Part shown: positions 1-12,063 of the stretch, piece by piece
Layout of the letters: the number at the start of each line of letters is the position of its first letter
Numbering within the stretch: the stretch's first letter is position 1
From: Lumbricus rubellus
Taxonomy: Eukaryota; Annelida; Clitellata; Crassiclitellata; Lumbricidae
Direction: 5' to 3'
Assembly (NCBI GenBank): GCA_945859605.1
Contig: OX243825.1
Coordinates: 23,261,554 to 23,325,553, forward strand
DNA length: 64,000 nucleotides
The notes under the pieces: generated by a model
Seen by the model: only the letters and a program-made list of their open reading frames with translations
Told to the model about the DNA's origin: nothing
The model's database searches: none
Position numbers and translations under genes: made by a program

Positions 1-2509
1 TGTGAGATTGCATGTCAGTTGTCAGTTGATGAGAGGTGGTGAGGGGAGAGGACAGCTGACATGTTGCAAGCTAAATTACTAATGGATTCAGGAAGTAGAG
101 AGTTTTAAGTTGTTGCTTGAAGGATGAGATAGCTGATCAAGTGCTCTTATAATATATATATATATATATAATATATAAATATATTAATAGATATTATTTA
201 TCTAGATGTCCATGGCATATCTTATAGGTTAGAGTATTTTATTGCAGAAAGTGGGTGAAGCTGAGCTAGAAGGACTTGCACCAAGAAATTTTGCCACCAA
301 AAGGCTGACAAAACCTCAAAAAGATGACTATGGGCAGGGATGTGATAGGCAAATGGACATTTAAGTACCTTCCTGAGGTCATTTTAGGGGGCTATATAAA
401 TGTCCATCTACATAATATGCAAATATACACACGTTATCCGCGGACATAATCCCCAGACATTATCCCCCCGGGTTGGACATTATCCCTCGCAGGCTATGAT
501 ATAAAATTATACAAAAACATCTATAAGAATAAGCTTACATTAAGGTTACAGATCTGTATTTTAGACGTTCAATGAACATTGTAAGAATATTAATGTGTAT
601 ATTCGTATATTATTCGTCAAAATTATACATTAAAAACATCGATAAGAATATGTTAAGGTGTATATTATTATGTTGGACATAAAAACTACGTTTTGAACCA
701 TATTAACAAGTCTTACATGTAGACTTAAATAACAATAACATGTCCTAGCTGCTTTAGAAATGAATAACTGAATGGGATTAAGAAGTCTTAAGTTAACATC
801 TGAATGAGTCAGTGAATGACAATAGCATACCTTTATCATTAGGCCATTAATCACAGGCCATTAACAGGTTGACACAAGGACCAGACAATTAAGCTTTATC
901 AACTAAATGCAGAAAATAATAGGCTTATTGAACAGAAGGGATTATGTGGGTGGGGGAGGATGATATGTCCTACACAGCATGGTGGAGGCAGGATATTTGT
1001 TCGGGGGGGGGGGGGCTTTAATGTCCAGCAAATTATGTCTTGCAAGGGATGTCTGAAGTGTTTGTCTGAAGGAGTTTATGGGTCAAATGTTGTAGCCATT
1101 TTAAAATTGATAAACCTTGAGATTGGGTGGAAGCCAGTGGAGTTGTAAGGGAAGACCACTGGATGTAGGAAGATTGTTCTAAAGGTGTGGACCTAAAGTA
1201 GACATACAGCATAAGAAGTCAGATGCATCCAGATAGCTCTGTATATCTGCTAGAGCTTTAATAATTTATTTTCATGATCATCTCTTAAAGAACATGATAT
1301 AGATTATATAGATTCTGATAAATTGCATCGTGTAGTATATAATAATTATATTGATTTGTTATGTAATACTTATTGCAATTTACTGTAATCACTGAACGCC
1401 ATTTATTTTTAGTGAACTTTTAATTGTGATTTTGTAATCGTATTCGTAAATTTCAAATTTATCTATAGATATAACACATTTTATGGATAAAATAGTTTCG
1501 GAATAATGTTGTCCTTGATGAATAACGAAAGAATAACAAATAAAATGAATAACAAAAGCTGAAATTAAGGGATTGCGGTTTCTGTTGCGTGTACATATTG
1601 ATTGACATCATACATCGTTGTGACAATCTGATCGCAATGTGCACAATATACGGGAAGTGACACTCGAATATATAGAATATGAAATAGATATGATATGTGA
1701 AATATGTAAATAAGAATGGTGCAATGTGGTGGGCGGATGAATGCGTTGATGAGTGGAGGAATATGGTTATGGTATAATACGGTTGAGTGTAGACAAATCA
1801 AAGGATTGATCGATGGATATGTTATGGGGCTATATAAAATATATATATAAAATATATATATACATATATGAATGTTTGTTGGTTGGTGGTTGAACGGAGA
1901 GATTACTTTGGTCTTGTCAAGTTATGGAGCCATCCATGTATTACGTACAGCATTGTACAGCAGAAGAATCGTATTTTCGACCCCCTCCTCATGCATGCGT
2001 AATATTTTGACAGCAGTGGCGTAGACAAGGGAGGGTTCAGGGGTTAAAACCCTCATTCGCTTAGGAAAATGTTTTTAAACAGGTTATTTCTCCTCTTAAA
2101 TAATATTTTAAACACAATTGTTTGTAGTAACAATTGTTTTTCTTACTTTATTCCTTTTGTTACTTTATTTCCTGTTTGTTTACCATAATACCGTTAGGTT
2201 TGTGTCAAGAAGGGCATCCGACCAGGTCATAACCAACCACCCCCCCCCCCCCATCATAAATTCCTGACTACACACCACTGATAGACAGCCACACCACTGA
2301 TAGACAGTGAGAATAAGTTTATAATTACAAATGGCCACTTGATCATCCGTGATATATGATCCTGCAAAAGTGAGCATATCCTGTCATTTTATGTTTTAAT
2401 ACTTTCTTTACTGCTCATATAACCGAACTGTATTAAAACGTTGCTAGGACATGCAACTGTTTTAAGAGTAAAGTAAATGTTGACTGTTATTTGTTCATGA
2501 TGTTTTTAG
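1..2509. other. Non-coding, probably intron of the PDZ gene
   Basis: No exon with supportable homology was found here. The PDZ exon at 2510 opens in the middle of its domain, so an upstream exon encoding the first PDZ strands must exist, either here and unrecognised or, more likely, left of the window. Visible contents are AT dinucleotide runs near 151-175 and 1838-1868, a partly duplicated AT-rich stretch (about 499-556 and 608-656), homopolymeric G and C runs near 1003 and 2240, and a small inverted-repeat element at 2014-2280. Confidence 0.5.
2014..2280. mobile_element. Short hAT-like MITE (CAGTGG ends)
   Basis: The left end reads CAGTGGCGTAGACA and the right end is the inverse of CAGTGGTGTGTAGTCA, giving imperfect terminal inverted repeats. 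The flanking octamers, tttgacag on the left and atagacag on the right, agree at the last five positions, so the target duplication is eroded or only apparent. It belongs with the CAGTGGCG-ended elements found elsewhere in the window. The right border is itself duplicated in tandem (about 19 bp). Confidence 0.5.
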
Positions 2510-3372
2510 GTGATCCCAAATGGTTTGGCACATCGAGGAAACTTACAGATCGGCGATGGAGTTATTCAGATCGGTCAGTTCTCAACAGCTGGAATGACTC
2601 ACAACGACGCGAAGATGACAATCATCAGGTGTGGAAACGAACTCGACCTCGTTGTCAACAGGTAAATTTGAATGGAACTCTTTAAGTGCATGGATATTGA
2701 TCTGCGCCTAGGTTGAGTGACAGACAGACAAAGATAAATGTAGAGATGTTTGGGTGGGTGGGTGGATGGATATGAAGGTGTTCTTATAATAAACCAGTTT
2801 TTTAGCATTCTGATTAATTTTGGCATTTATAGATGATGGTTGAATTGTGTATTAGTTTTAATGAATAGGAAAGCTAAAATTTATCTCTGAAGTCCAGCAG
2901 TAAGGCTACATATGTGCATGGAAAAAGTCTTAGAACTAACTGAATTTATGTGGCTTTAAGCGTTACTCTAGAGAGCTAGTTAGCCAATTAAAGCTAGTTA
3001 GCCAGTTAAAACTTAAAAGCTACTTAGTCGTTTAATAGCTAGTTAGGTAAACATGTAAAAGCAGCTAGTTGTGTAAAAAGCTAGCAAGACATTGAAAGCT
3101 ATGGTAGTCAGCCATTTATATGCCAGACAGCAATTTAAAGGCTAGCTATAGTTACTTGAGAGCCATTTAGTCATAAAAAATCTGTAGTTAGTCATTTACG
3201 TGGCTAACTTGCTTTGAAAGAGGTTTGATTGATCCTGCTATAGCTAGATTGTCAGCTTGATAGCGTGACAGAGGATTGTTTACGTTAATTGATGTGAATA
3301 TCAATGTATTGATCGCTTTGATCAATACATGTGGATATATATATATATATATGATCAATATATATATATGAT

Positions 3373-3439
<67 letters not shown>

Positions 3440-3761
3440 CAATACATGTGGATTGGCAGACTACAGTGCTTTTGAGAGAATCGACCGGCAGGCAGGCTGT
3501 CCATGGAGACTGAATTTTATGAGGATAATATCATCTCTTAGTAATTGCTTTCTTGGTAAAAATGTGAAACATTTGATTTGTAGAAATGTTGTTCCTGTAC
3601 CAAAGTCTGGTGCTACCAGCCCGATGCCAACTTCTCCACTCTGCCTTAGCCCCGATGGGGCGTCATGGGGGAGTCCCACTACCCCCACTACCCCTCTGCA
3701 GGACCCAAATCTCCAGTCACGATCTTTCAAACTTCTCCAGCAAGCCCTCAGTTTAAAGTAG
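2510..3761 (+). CDS. ALP/Enigma (PDLIM)-type PDZ protein, 3' part, no LIM domain seen
   Basis: Two exons join in phase: 2510-2661 (152 bp, ending phase 2 before gtaaat) and 3584-3761 (after tttgtag, stop TAG at 3759). The first encodes the second half of a PDZ domain: PNGLAHRGNLQIGD, then VIQIG, then GMTHNDAKMTI and a closing LDLVVNR. The MTH-xx-A helix start and the NL-x-IGD loop are typical of the ALP/Enigma family, which anchors alpha-actinin at Z-discs and stress fibres. The second exon adds 59 residues: a Pro/Ser/Thr-rich linker, then QSRSFKLLQQAL, which resembles the linker motif ahead of the LIM domain in PDLIM1-type proteins, and then a stop. No LIM domain was found downstream, so this is a LIM-less protein or a short isoform. 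The first half of the PDZ domain is missing from the model. Family assignment is good; the exact orthologue is unknown. Confidence 0.75.
3343..3436. repeat. (AT)n microsatellite in PDZ-gene intron
   Basis: A nearly pure AT dinucleotide array, interrupted by gatcaat units. It lies inside the intron between the two PDZ-gene exons and ends about 150 bp before the terminal exon. Confidence 0.9.
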
Positions 3762-6700
3762 AGACTTCTGTTAAGACTAACTGTATCAATGGAAGTTTAA
3801 ACTGTTGTTTGGTTTTCTGGTATATTAGGATATATGAATAGTTTGCTGGTATTATGGTTGGTGTCTGAATTATAAAAGAGACAATCTATGGTTGACTGTA
3901 ACCCAAGTTTCATTTTAAACTGTCTTTAAGAGGTCCTTAAATGATGCATTTTCAAGAGCATAATATTTGTTTGTAAGTGCTGTGGAACTGTTGATTATGT
4001 TAAACCAGAATTTATTTGCATTCAACCCGCTAATGAGGTTCAAGGACAATTTTTCGATTTCTCAGTTGTGTTTGAGTAGAGATGCAAAATTATGCGCTCA
4101 TTCAAGTTGCTAAACATTTCAACTTAACTAGTTTCCCATTTACCTAAATATTTGGCTGACTATTTTCACAGTTGATATAAATATACAAGAAGCTTATGAG
4201 TATACTCTGCTCATCACCACTGCCCAACAGGGCAGAATATTACAAGGCTGTTGTCTTTAACTTGCATTCTTCTTTACTCTATTCTAAGCAGTTTCCAATC
4301 TATTGAATCCTTGTACATATAAAGGCGCTTCCCTACAGACATAAAATAATAAAATATGCCAGGTATCGTTAGAATACTCAGGACATCTGAATCCAGTCAG
4401 GGTGAACATTCCAACACCCATCAGAGTTTGCTATTGCTTTAGCTTACAAGTTGTAAGGTCATGGGATGAGATCAACTTGAAAGCATCTTCTTCAGGGCTG
4501 TACTACAGTAGCTCAGGGTTCAAAGTAGTCAGTAGTCACACATGTTATTTGTTAGTGCGGAAATGTGTTGGATTATTCAAACCAGTTCCAATCTTCATAA
4601 CCAATTCCAGCCTTTTCTTCAGAGGCATATCATGGGGTCAGTAGTCCGGGCATTAAGTCATAGGCAATCATTGAATGTCTGGTGTAAATCACCATATAAG
4701 AAAGATTATAACCCTTTCTTCACGTTGTTTTAAAATGGATATATGTCATGTCATTATTGTTTACTCCTGTGTAACAGTTAAATCTCTCTGCCTCCATTTA
4801 GATGGTTGATGAAGTGTTTATCTACTTGTATATGACTTCTGTATTACATTGCATTGTGTGAAATAACCATGTGAGCCACATCGCATTGCTTGAGATGGCT
4901 GAGTAGCTTTTAGCCATGTTGTTTACATTGCATTGCTTGAATTGGCTAAATAGCCTTTAGCCATGTGGCTACATTGAATTGCATGAGGTGGTCTTAGCCA
5001 CGTGATGTGGTCCTATGCATTGCATCTATTTAACTTGAGTTCCGTGATGTTAAATATAAAATGCAAATGTGTTTGCAATTTCTAAAAACTGTGCCTCAGG
5101 ACCCAGCATCCCTCCATCATCTTCATCTTGGCTTTCATTGAGTTTTGGTGCTTCCTCTAAATCTGTCACTAACAAGCAAAGTTGCCTTACAGCAAGTAAG
5201 GCTAATTAACTACAGCTGCCCATCCTGATGTAACTAGAATTGGTTTTTCTTTGTTGAGTTACTAAGCCGCATGCATAGTTGTGTTCTGTAGGATTTCTCT
5301 AGGTTGTGTGATTGAGTACTTGTGTTTTTTATGCAGAGTTTTAACGATATCTTTATTGACGATTTTGCTAAATTTACCATCTAATTTTGAATAAAGATAT
5401 CTCTTCATATGCATGTTTGCTTGTAGAGGCGCCCTTGTAACAGCATGTGCTGTGTTACGGCACCATAGAACTTGTGATTATTATTATTATTTTTATTATA
5501 TGATGTTTAAAATAATAATAATAATAATAATTATTATTATTAATGTCATTTGATTATGATTGGAACTAATATAATTTTTTATGAATTTTACTGCTACAGC
5601 TTGCATGTGTTGTTAAAGATGGTTGTTACTAGCAAGCTTTTTGATGAAAATGTCTGTTTAATGTATGTACCAATACTTGTCAAAAAAACAGTACAACGGA
5701 TTGTGTTGATGTTTGATTATGCGTTTGCACTGCTTTGCTGTTGTCATGAACAGTAAAAGTGAAGTTTGCGAAATGGTTTCAGCTGCACAGTTTAGCTAAA
5801 TGATTTTTTAAGGCAGAAACCATGCCATGGAAGAAAATGTTTCATACTAAACACGAGTTCTGCATTTATACGATGTTTAGAAATGTTGTCTTCAACTTTG
5901 TCAAGACCAGAGAATGTGTTGGTCTTTGACAAGCTGTACATTCAACTTGAACACTGTACAGAACTTTTAGGATTTTCTAAATGTTGAAGTATTAACTAAA
6001 GTTGTGCTGCATGCTTAGTAAACTGTTTAAGGTGCCTTGAGGGCCAACTTGTGGCTTAGTGGTAGCATATTAACCATTACTCTAAACCTCGACTGCAGTA
6101 GTGGACCTCCTTCCTTACTGCCTGATGGTTCTAATAACGGCATGCAGTCAGTGTGTTGCAACTGAGTTTTGGCTAGGGGCAGAAGTGGAGTCAACATATA
6201 TATTGAGCAAAATGTTTGTCTTGTGGTTGTCTTGTGCTCTGAAATCTGAATGCCAGACCTCACTATTGTTAGTCCCCAATGCCTTAGTACCACTAGGCTG
6301 TCATGCACCATTTATTGTTAGTAATGATTATTTACTCAGTCTTGTAACTTAAGACGTATGTGACTTTGGCCAAGAAAAGAGAACACCTGATGGTAATGGA
6401 CTTGAGAAACAGGAAAATATGAGGATGTTTGGTCCAAAAATTTATGTCCTTTGTAAATGAAAATATAAAAATCATTTGGCAAAAAATTGCAAATAAAAAT
6501 TCAATCTGTCTCTGCGTGATGTATTTCAATTACATTTTTGGCCTTAATACATCATGCGGCATAATATAATGGAAAAACAGTGAGCCTTAGGTGCAGTTAG
6601 TTGCATTAATTAAATGCAAAAATCAATGGTTTTTAGGTAAAAATTCATTTTATGGCTGATATAGAAAGTGCCAGGTGGTCCGTGTTCTTGACTGAGGTCA

Positions 6701-8049
6701 CTTAAGTTGATGTAATTGTAAATTAATTACAACAATTTCTATAGCATCGTCAGTAGCAATAATACTTCTAGTATGCCTTAAGTATCAACACGGTCTACTT
6801 ACTGTTTGGTGCAAATGCTAATGCACAGAGTTTCGTAGCCGGTACATTATCTGGTTTTTAAACATAAAGGTTTATAGCTTCCATTCTAAATAGGCTTAGG
6901 AAGACTCCTCCAGGCACACGTGGGCCAACAACCCAAAATGCCCAAGATCACCCCTCCTTGGTGATAGCACGTTTCTAATCCTTAGAATCCAGCTCCTTAA
7001 AAGTTTCAGTTTTACTCTTACCTTACATACCATATGATGAGATGATGCAGCATTAAACATTGATCGTACACTGAACATTTGCTCAACTACTTGATAAGAA
7101 CAGCTTTCGTAATACTCCACTCCACTCGGCAAAATTGTTCTAATGATTGCCAGTGTTGTTTTTGAAATTTACGGACACTTGATTCGGCCGCTTCTGCTTA
7201 TTACACTTGTCTGGTCAAACGATGTTAATAAGATTTTGATGTTTCGGTTTCGTTTGCATTTCTATACTAACTGATCACTACGCTGTGCTTTCCTGCACTT
7301 TATTACTTTCAAAAAGAGTTCTAAAAGGTATTACTTTGGGTAATTAATGTTGCGTGCAACGTCTGAGCAGGCTTACAGAGGCACTATATAAATTTTGTTG
7401 CCTCTTTAGTTTAAATCGTCATTGTTTTTGTCAAATGGCCTTGTTTTGCTTTCTTGTACATGAATTATTTTTTAAATAGAATACTAACGAATGATACAGT
7501 GTGGCTCTTTTCTGGTGTTTTTTTGTACATATGTGTACATATCATAGTTTAGTCAGTGCTAAAAGGTTTGTTTTTGCTTATTGCAGTATGAAATGTTAAA
7601 AAGTTAATAAAATTAGCTACTCAAAACATATATAATCTTTTCACAGACTCACAAAATGCACTAGATCGTTCACTTAACTATTTTTAAATATCAAGATTAC
7701 TTTTTATACTAATCAAATACTAATCACAAATTTTCCAGTTGAGATAAAACATCAAAATTCCTGTACTAATATCCTATATTGGTATTTACAAAAGACCAAC
7801 TGAAAGGCAGAATCGCAGAAAGACAAATCTTAGACCCATTTCCTACCCTGATTTGTCATACACTAATGTCAGCCTTAGCAAATGCCAGACAGTTACAATT
7901 TCCAACTGTCCATCGTGTATTGAACATTTTCAGCACCGTGATTCATTTGCTACTGGCCTCCATGAGACTTCAAAAGTAATGTGCATGCAATACCAGTAGA
8001 AACAACGGTACTACCTCACGCTCCGTTGAATCCCATTATTTAACGATTT
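3762..8049. other. Convergent intergenic region and 3' UTRs
   Basis: This separates the plus-strand PDZ gene from the minus-strand COX18 gene, so it holds both 3' UTRs. No exon is supportable. Possible plus-strand polyadenylation signals AATAAA occur at 5390-5395 and 7606-7611. About 4880-5000 carries degenerate tandem copies of a unit containing tagccatgt. Around 6050-6310 two short tRNA-like segments, each with a tagtggta core, face each other and may be SINE fragments. The rest is unremarkable AT-rich sequence. Confidence 0.5.
5390..5395 (+). terminator. Possible poly(A) signal for the PDZ gene
   Basis: AATAAA, 1.6 kb past the PDZ-gene stop, followed by a T/G-rich stretch. A second AATAAA at 7606 is an alternative. 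No transcript evidence is available to choose between them. Confidence 0.3.
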
Positions 8050-11000
8050 TTATGATTTATCTCCTACATTATTGTTTCTCGGCTGTTTCTTCTTGAAAGC
8101 ATACTTCTCCCTAGCAATCGTCATTATATCGTGAAACGGTGTTTGGCTCTCAGAAGGAGTCTTTGGAATTCGAAAGAACCGTCGGACTCGTGGAAGCTTC
8201 AACAGAACATTCTGACAAAGTCCGTAGAGACTCGAGCACGTCCAGTAGAGACACATGCACTGGAAAAAACCAAAGTCTTCAGTTAAACCATTGGTCTTTT
8301 AAAAATACGTCCAAGATAGTTAAGGGACCAACATGACTGTTACTCAAGAAGCTCCTACACAGGACTAGAATTTCCTTATTTAACATCATGTGACTACCGT
8401 AGCTTGATCACGGCACTCTGGCAGACAGGAGATATCAGATCTTGTGCATTCAGTTATTAATACTTATTATATTTCATATTTATGAAAGCAAATCCAAATG
8501 AATACATTTGCAGAGTAAATTATTGCTCAACAAAAATAAAACATCATTACTAACAGGCACAAAAATAATTTGAAACAGGATGATATTCGTGGGTAAAGAT
8601 GCAACCAGAAGCCAGTTTTAATGAGGTTTTTACCATCCCCTATATATAGACTAAAAATAAAAAGTAAAAACAGTAAGTAAAAGAAAAAATAATATTACTG
8701 TTGTTTATAACGGCAATCACAAAGGCTTCTCGGACACTCTTTTCAGTAAACGTAATTTTAATCGTTTTCAGTTTCTATGAGTTGAGTAAGCAACAGCCTT
8801 CAGAAGCAAAGAATTGGAGTTACAGTAAATGATATTTTGCCATAAGAGTAAAAGCACAGTAACAATAACACAACACTTATAGAGTTACAGATAATGGTAA
8901 CATGATCTTTGGTGTTTTAACATCAGCTTCAATCATTCCAAAGCATATTCGTATGATTGTGAGATCTTGTGATGTAGATACAAAGAAACAATCAGCAATG
9001 CATGCGATAACCTTTCACTCAGCATTCTCTATCGCTCAAAAACAAACTGTACACTGAACAAAATATTGTTTCTAGGCATCACGGTCTGGAACAATTCTAA
9101 GAAATTATCCAGAAGAATTGCCATGCAAGTCCGCTATTTTAGAAGTAATCAATAGCTGATGAAGCCAAGAAATTACTCAACATCCTGAAATGGGCGTCCA
9201 TGCATACTATGGCATGAGCTTCTACTTTTTAAGAGTCTGTTAAAATTGCAACTGTTTGAATACCATTCGATTCAATCATGATTAGGCTGGAAGCACCTCT
9301 GAAAAGTTTTCTTGAAGATGTGCTATATAAATAAGAACTTACAATTACAAATTACAATGACTTACGCTTGGTACTGAAGATGCAATAGGAAAGATGATGA
9401 TCATAAGACCACGAAATGCATACGTTACGGCATTCTGGAATCGCGTTGGTTTCAGAACTTTAAGATGATGCATCTGTTCAAGATTCATAGAATAAATCAA
9501 TTATTACTTTCATGAAATCAGGCCAAAATGAGTTGGTGCAATGAACCAAATGTATAAAACGCTTTCTTATAATGTAACTTCTCATACCAAAATGACTGAT
9601 AATTCCTATCCCAATTTAGTTTAGCTTCAGTATGCAAAGTAGTCAATGGCATCTATATGGGAAATTTCAGTGGTGCGGAGGAGAGATATTATGTCTGACC
9701 TAAACATAAATAAATCCAAAATAATTGGCTTTTGTTCAGAACTTTTCCTGGTGATTTCTTGCCCAAAAAACAGGAAAGTACAATTTTTGGGGTGTTATCC
9801 TTCTGACCACTTGTAACTGTGGCATGTAAACTCATGCCACCCAGTGATAACTCACTGCCTGACATAGGTTGCAAAGTGGCTTCTTAATGGTGTGGTGGTT
9901 CAGCATTTGTGCACTTTGTAACCAGTGCTAGTGGATTAAAAACTGGAATACAAATTTGTGATCAACAATTTGAGAAGTTCTTACTGGTAAGCAGTTTGTG
10001 CATGAAAGATGTACCTTGAAACAGAATCGTGATTGATAGATTGATTGAATGTATTACTCCCAACACAGAATAACGGTTAATCAAAATCCACAATTTGAAG
10101 TTCCCTACAGACCAAAGAAGCTCACACTGGTATCCATAAATAACAGTAAAAAGAAAAGTGGAAAGTGTCCCACTGAGAAGTTAAACTTCTAAGTGGGGAA
10201 ACTAAGAAATCGATGAAACAACAAATCTTTTGTTAAAAGTTGCTAATGCAAAATGTTTGCCATTCTAGAAGTTTATAACAAATTCAATGATGGCTGACAG
10301 AGAATTATAAAATGTCCTCAACAACTCAAAAAGTGTCTCAAGGGCAGGTTCCGCTAATGGCACAGATACAATGAGGGTATGGAACAAACTAGTCAAGTAC
10401 CATTCATAGAACTTATAAAGGCAGTTAAGGAAATATCAACTCACTTCTAATATGATGAGATTGGAGAAGCACATGATGAATGGAAGAAGGAAGGTGGAAT
10501 CTGGAAGGAGGAGATTGCTGAACCAGAGTGCGCCACCAGTCGCAAAGTCCGGACACAGCACAGGCAAATCTATTCAAGAAAACAGAAGCAAAGCCATTGC
10601 AAAAGAATGTAAATTGTGGAGCTGAGAAATTTCCAATGGTCTTGTTATAAAGTAGGTAAAATGCACATATAAGATAAGAATCTTTTTTTATTTGATCAAT
10701 TGCTATCCGTATTTGGGTGTACAGACATAGTAATAAACATCACTTGCCAAAAACATACAACATGAAACAACAAAAACATCCACATGATTGTAATTGTAAT
10801 TGAACATTTATATAGCGCCGCTCACAGATTCAGTAGCTTTGATTTGATTTGTCAGAGTCCACTTCAATCAGAAAACTGAATGCAGTCTCTTCAATCAGCA
10901 CACTAAAATGATTTAAGATTTGATTTCTCACCCATTCCTTGAACCGGAAGTGCGCCAGCCATATTACGCAGCGCCAATGAGACACTAATCCAGAGTGGAA

Positions 11001-12053
11001 TCTGAACCCACGGAATTATGTATTCCTTAAACGGATGGCAGTTGTCACGGATGTAGAGATCTTTCACGAGTCTTTTCATCTGCAATCGAACCATTGATAG
11101 ACATCAATAGACATCACTGCAACTAGAATCATTAACAAGACCATTCATCAACTACTTTTCTATTCACCCTTTGTGTATTCATTCCTAAGTTAACAAATAC
11201 AATGACAATTCATGCAAATCTCTGCTGCCTTTTCGGTGGCAGGACCCTTGACCTCGAATGGCCTACCCTTGATGATCCGCTACGTTTCTAGAACTTTGTC
11301 TCAGGCATTCCTCTCTCATCTTAAGACAGTTTCATTTGGCCAGGCTGGGGTTAGGAGCACCTCTGAGTAGTCCCCTTGAAGAGGCACTATGCATATGCAC
11401 TAAATGAATGAATGAATGAATAATTACAATTTTCTTTAATTTTCCTTTATAATATACTAACTTACGTTCCATTTGAAGTGATACTTTGCCATTCGACTGT
11501 TCCACTTCTTCTGCAGCTGGGCATGTCGAACCTCAGCACCAAGTTCCTCCGCCAGCGCTTTGATTTCCGGCTGCAGCTTTTCAACTTTTGCAACGTTGTG
11601 TAAAGAGTAGATCATCAACGGCAGAGTTGTAGCCGTGCGCAACGCAAATGTTGCCAGAGCAATGGTTGCCCACCACGGCAATCCGACGGACGTGTGAATT
11701 GTTTCAAGAACATTCTGAGCAAAGCCAATTGGTGGGAAATCTGGGGAGAGGTACTCGGAATAAAATGACTGTGAGACATTTCGCCTTTGCTGCACTAGTG
11801 AGGCTGTGGGCAATAATATCCGAGAAAACAAGACACTATTACTGCAGCTGCGTAAACATTCAGATGGTAACTGGGTTCTTGATAGGATCTGAGGACACCG
11901 ATACAGGATGCCTCTGCTGTAAGGACGAGTTTGCAGACATGATCGAAATGTTGGTTTTGAAGATGCACCTGGACGCAAGGAAACGACCAAAGTAGATCTC
12001 TTGCAAGAAGTTGATAAAGTCATTCGAATAAAAGATAAGCCGATATTCTGCAT
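8050..12053 (-). CDS. COX18: COX18, mitochondrial inner-membrane insertase for COX2
   Basis: COX18 belongs to the Oxa1/YidC/Alb3 family and exports the C-terminal tail of COX2 across the mitochondrial inner membrane. Five coding exons are read on the minus strand: 12053-11466, 11079-10932, 10569-10445, 9473-9366 and 8259-8050 (588+148+125+108+210 bp), giving 392 residues with phase kept at every junction. Residues 1-100 are basic and Ser/Arg-rich, fitting a mitochondrial presequence. The family core follows: GLPWWATI with TM1 (about 125-150), VAKVEKLQPEIK, LYIRDNCHPFK, IPWVQIPLWI with LALRN, GGALWF, LPDST, FPIASSVPS, LYWTCSSLYGLCQN and a tail RIPKTPSESQTPF. The start at 12053 was chosen because an acceptor (ggtttag) lies just upstream at 12064, implying a non-coding 5' exon; the next Met is residue 11. 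Vertebrate COX18 is somewhat shorter, mostly at the N terminus. It is divergent from NAF1 and convergent with the PDZ gene. Confidence 0.94.
9285..9332 (+). repeat. SINE-tail fragment in COX18 intron
   Basis: A 5'-truncated copy of the recurrent tail seen at the 3' end of the SINE at 41098: agcacctctgaaaag, cttgaagatg, then tgctatataaat. It is one of several in both orientations. Confidence 0.55.
10804..10837 (-). repeat. SINE-tail fragment in COX18 intron
   Basis: Minus-strand fragment of the same tail: atttatatagcgccgctcac followed by agattcagtag. Confidence 0.5.
11352..11396 (+). repeat. SINE-tail fragment in COX18 intron
   Basis: Plus-strand copy of the tail: aggagcacctctgagtagt, ccttgaagaggcactatgc, followed by an (aatg)n run near 11403-11420. 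Confidence 0.6.
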
Positions 12054-12063
12054 TTTCGTGTAA

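Noticed and set aside
248..364. Possible exon after tttattgcag with 38 open codons
   Set aside because: A good acceptor but no recognisable homology, and it does not supply the missing half of the PDZ domain.
9689..9874. Additional COX18 exon
   Set aside because: No family sequence and no phase-compatible junctions; the five exons already give a complete protein.
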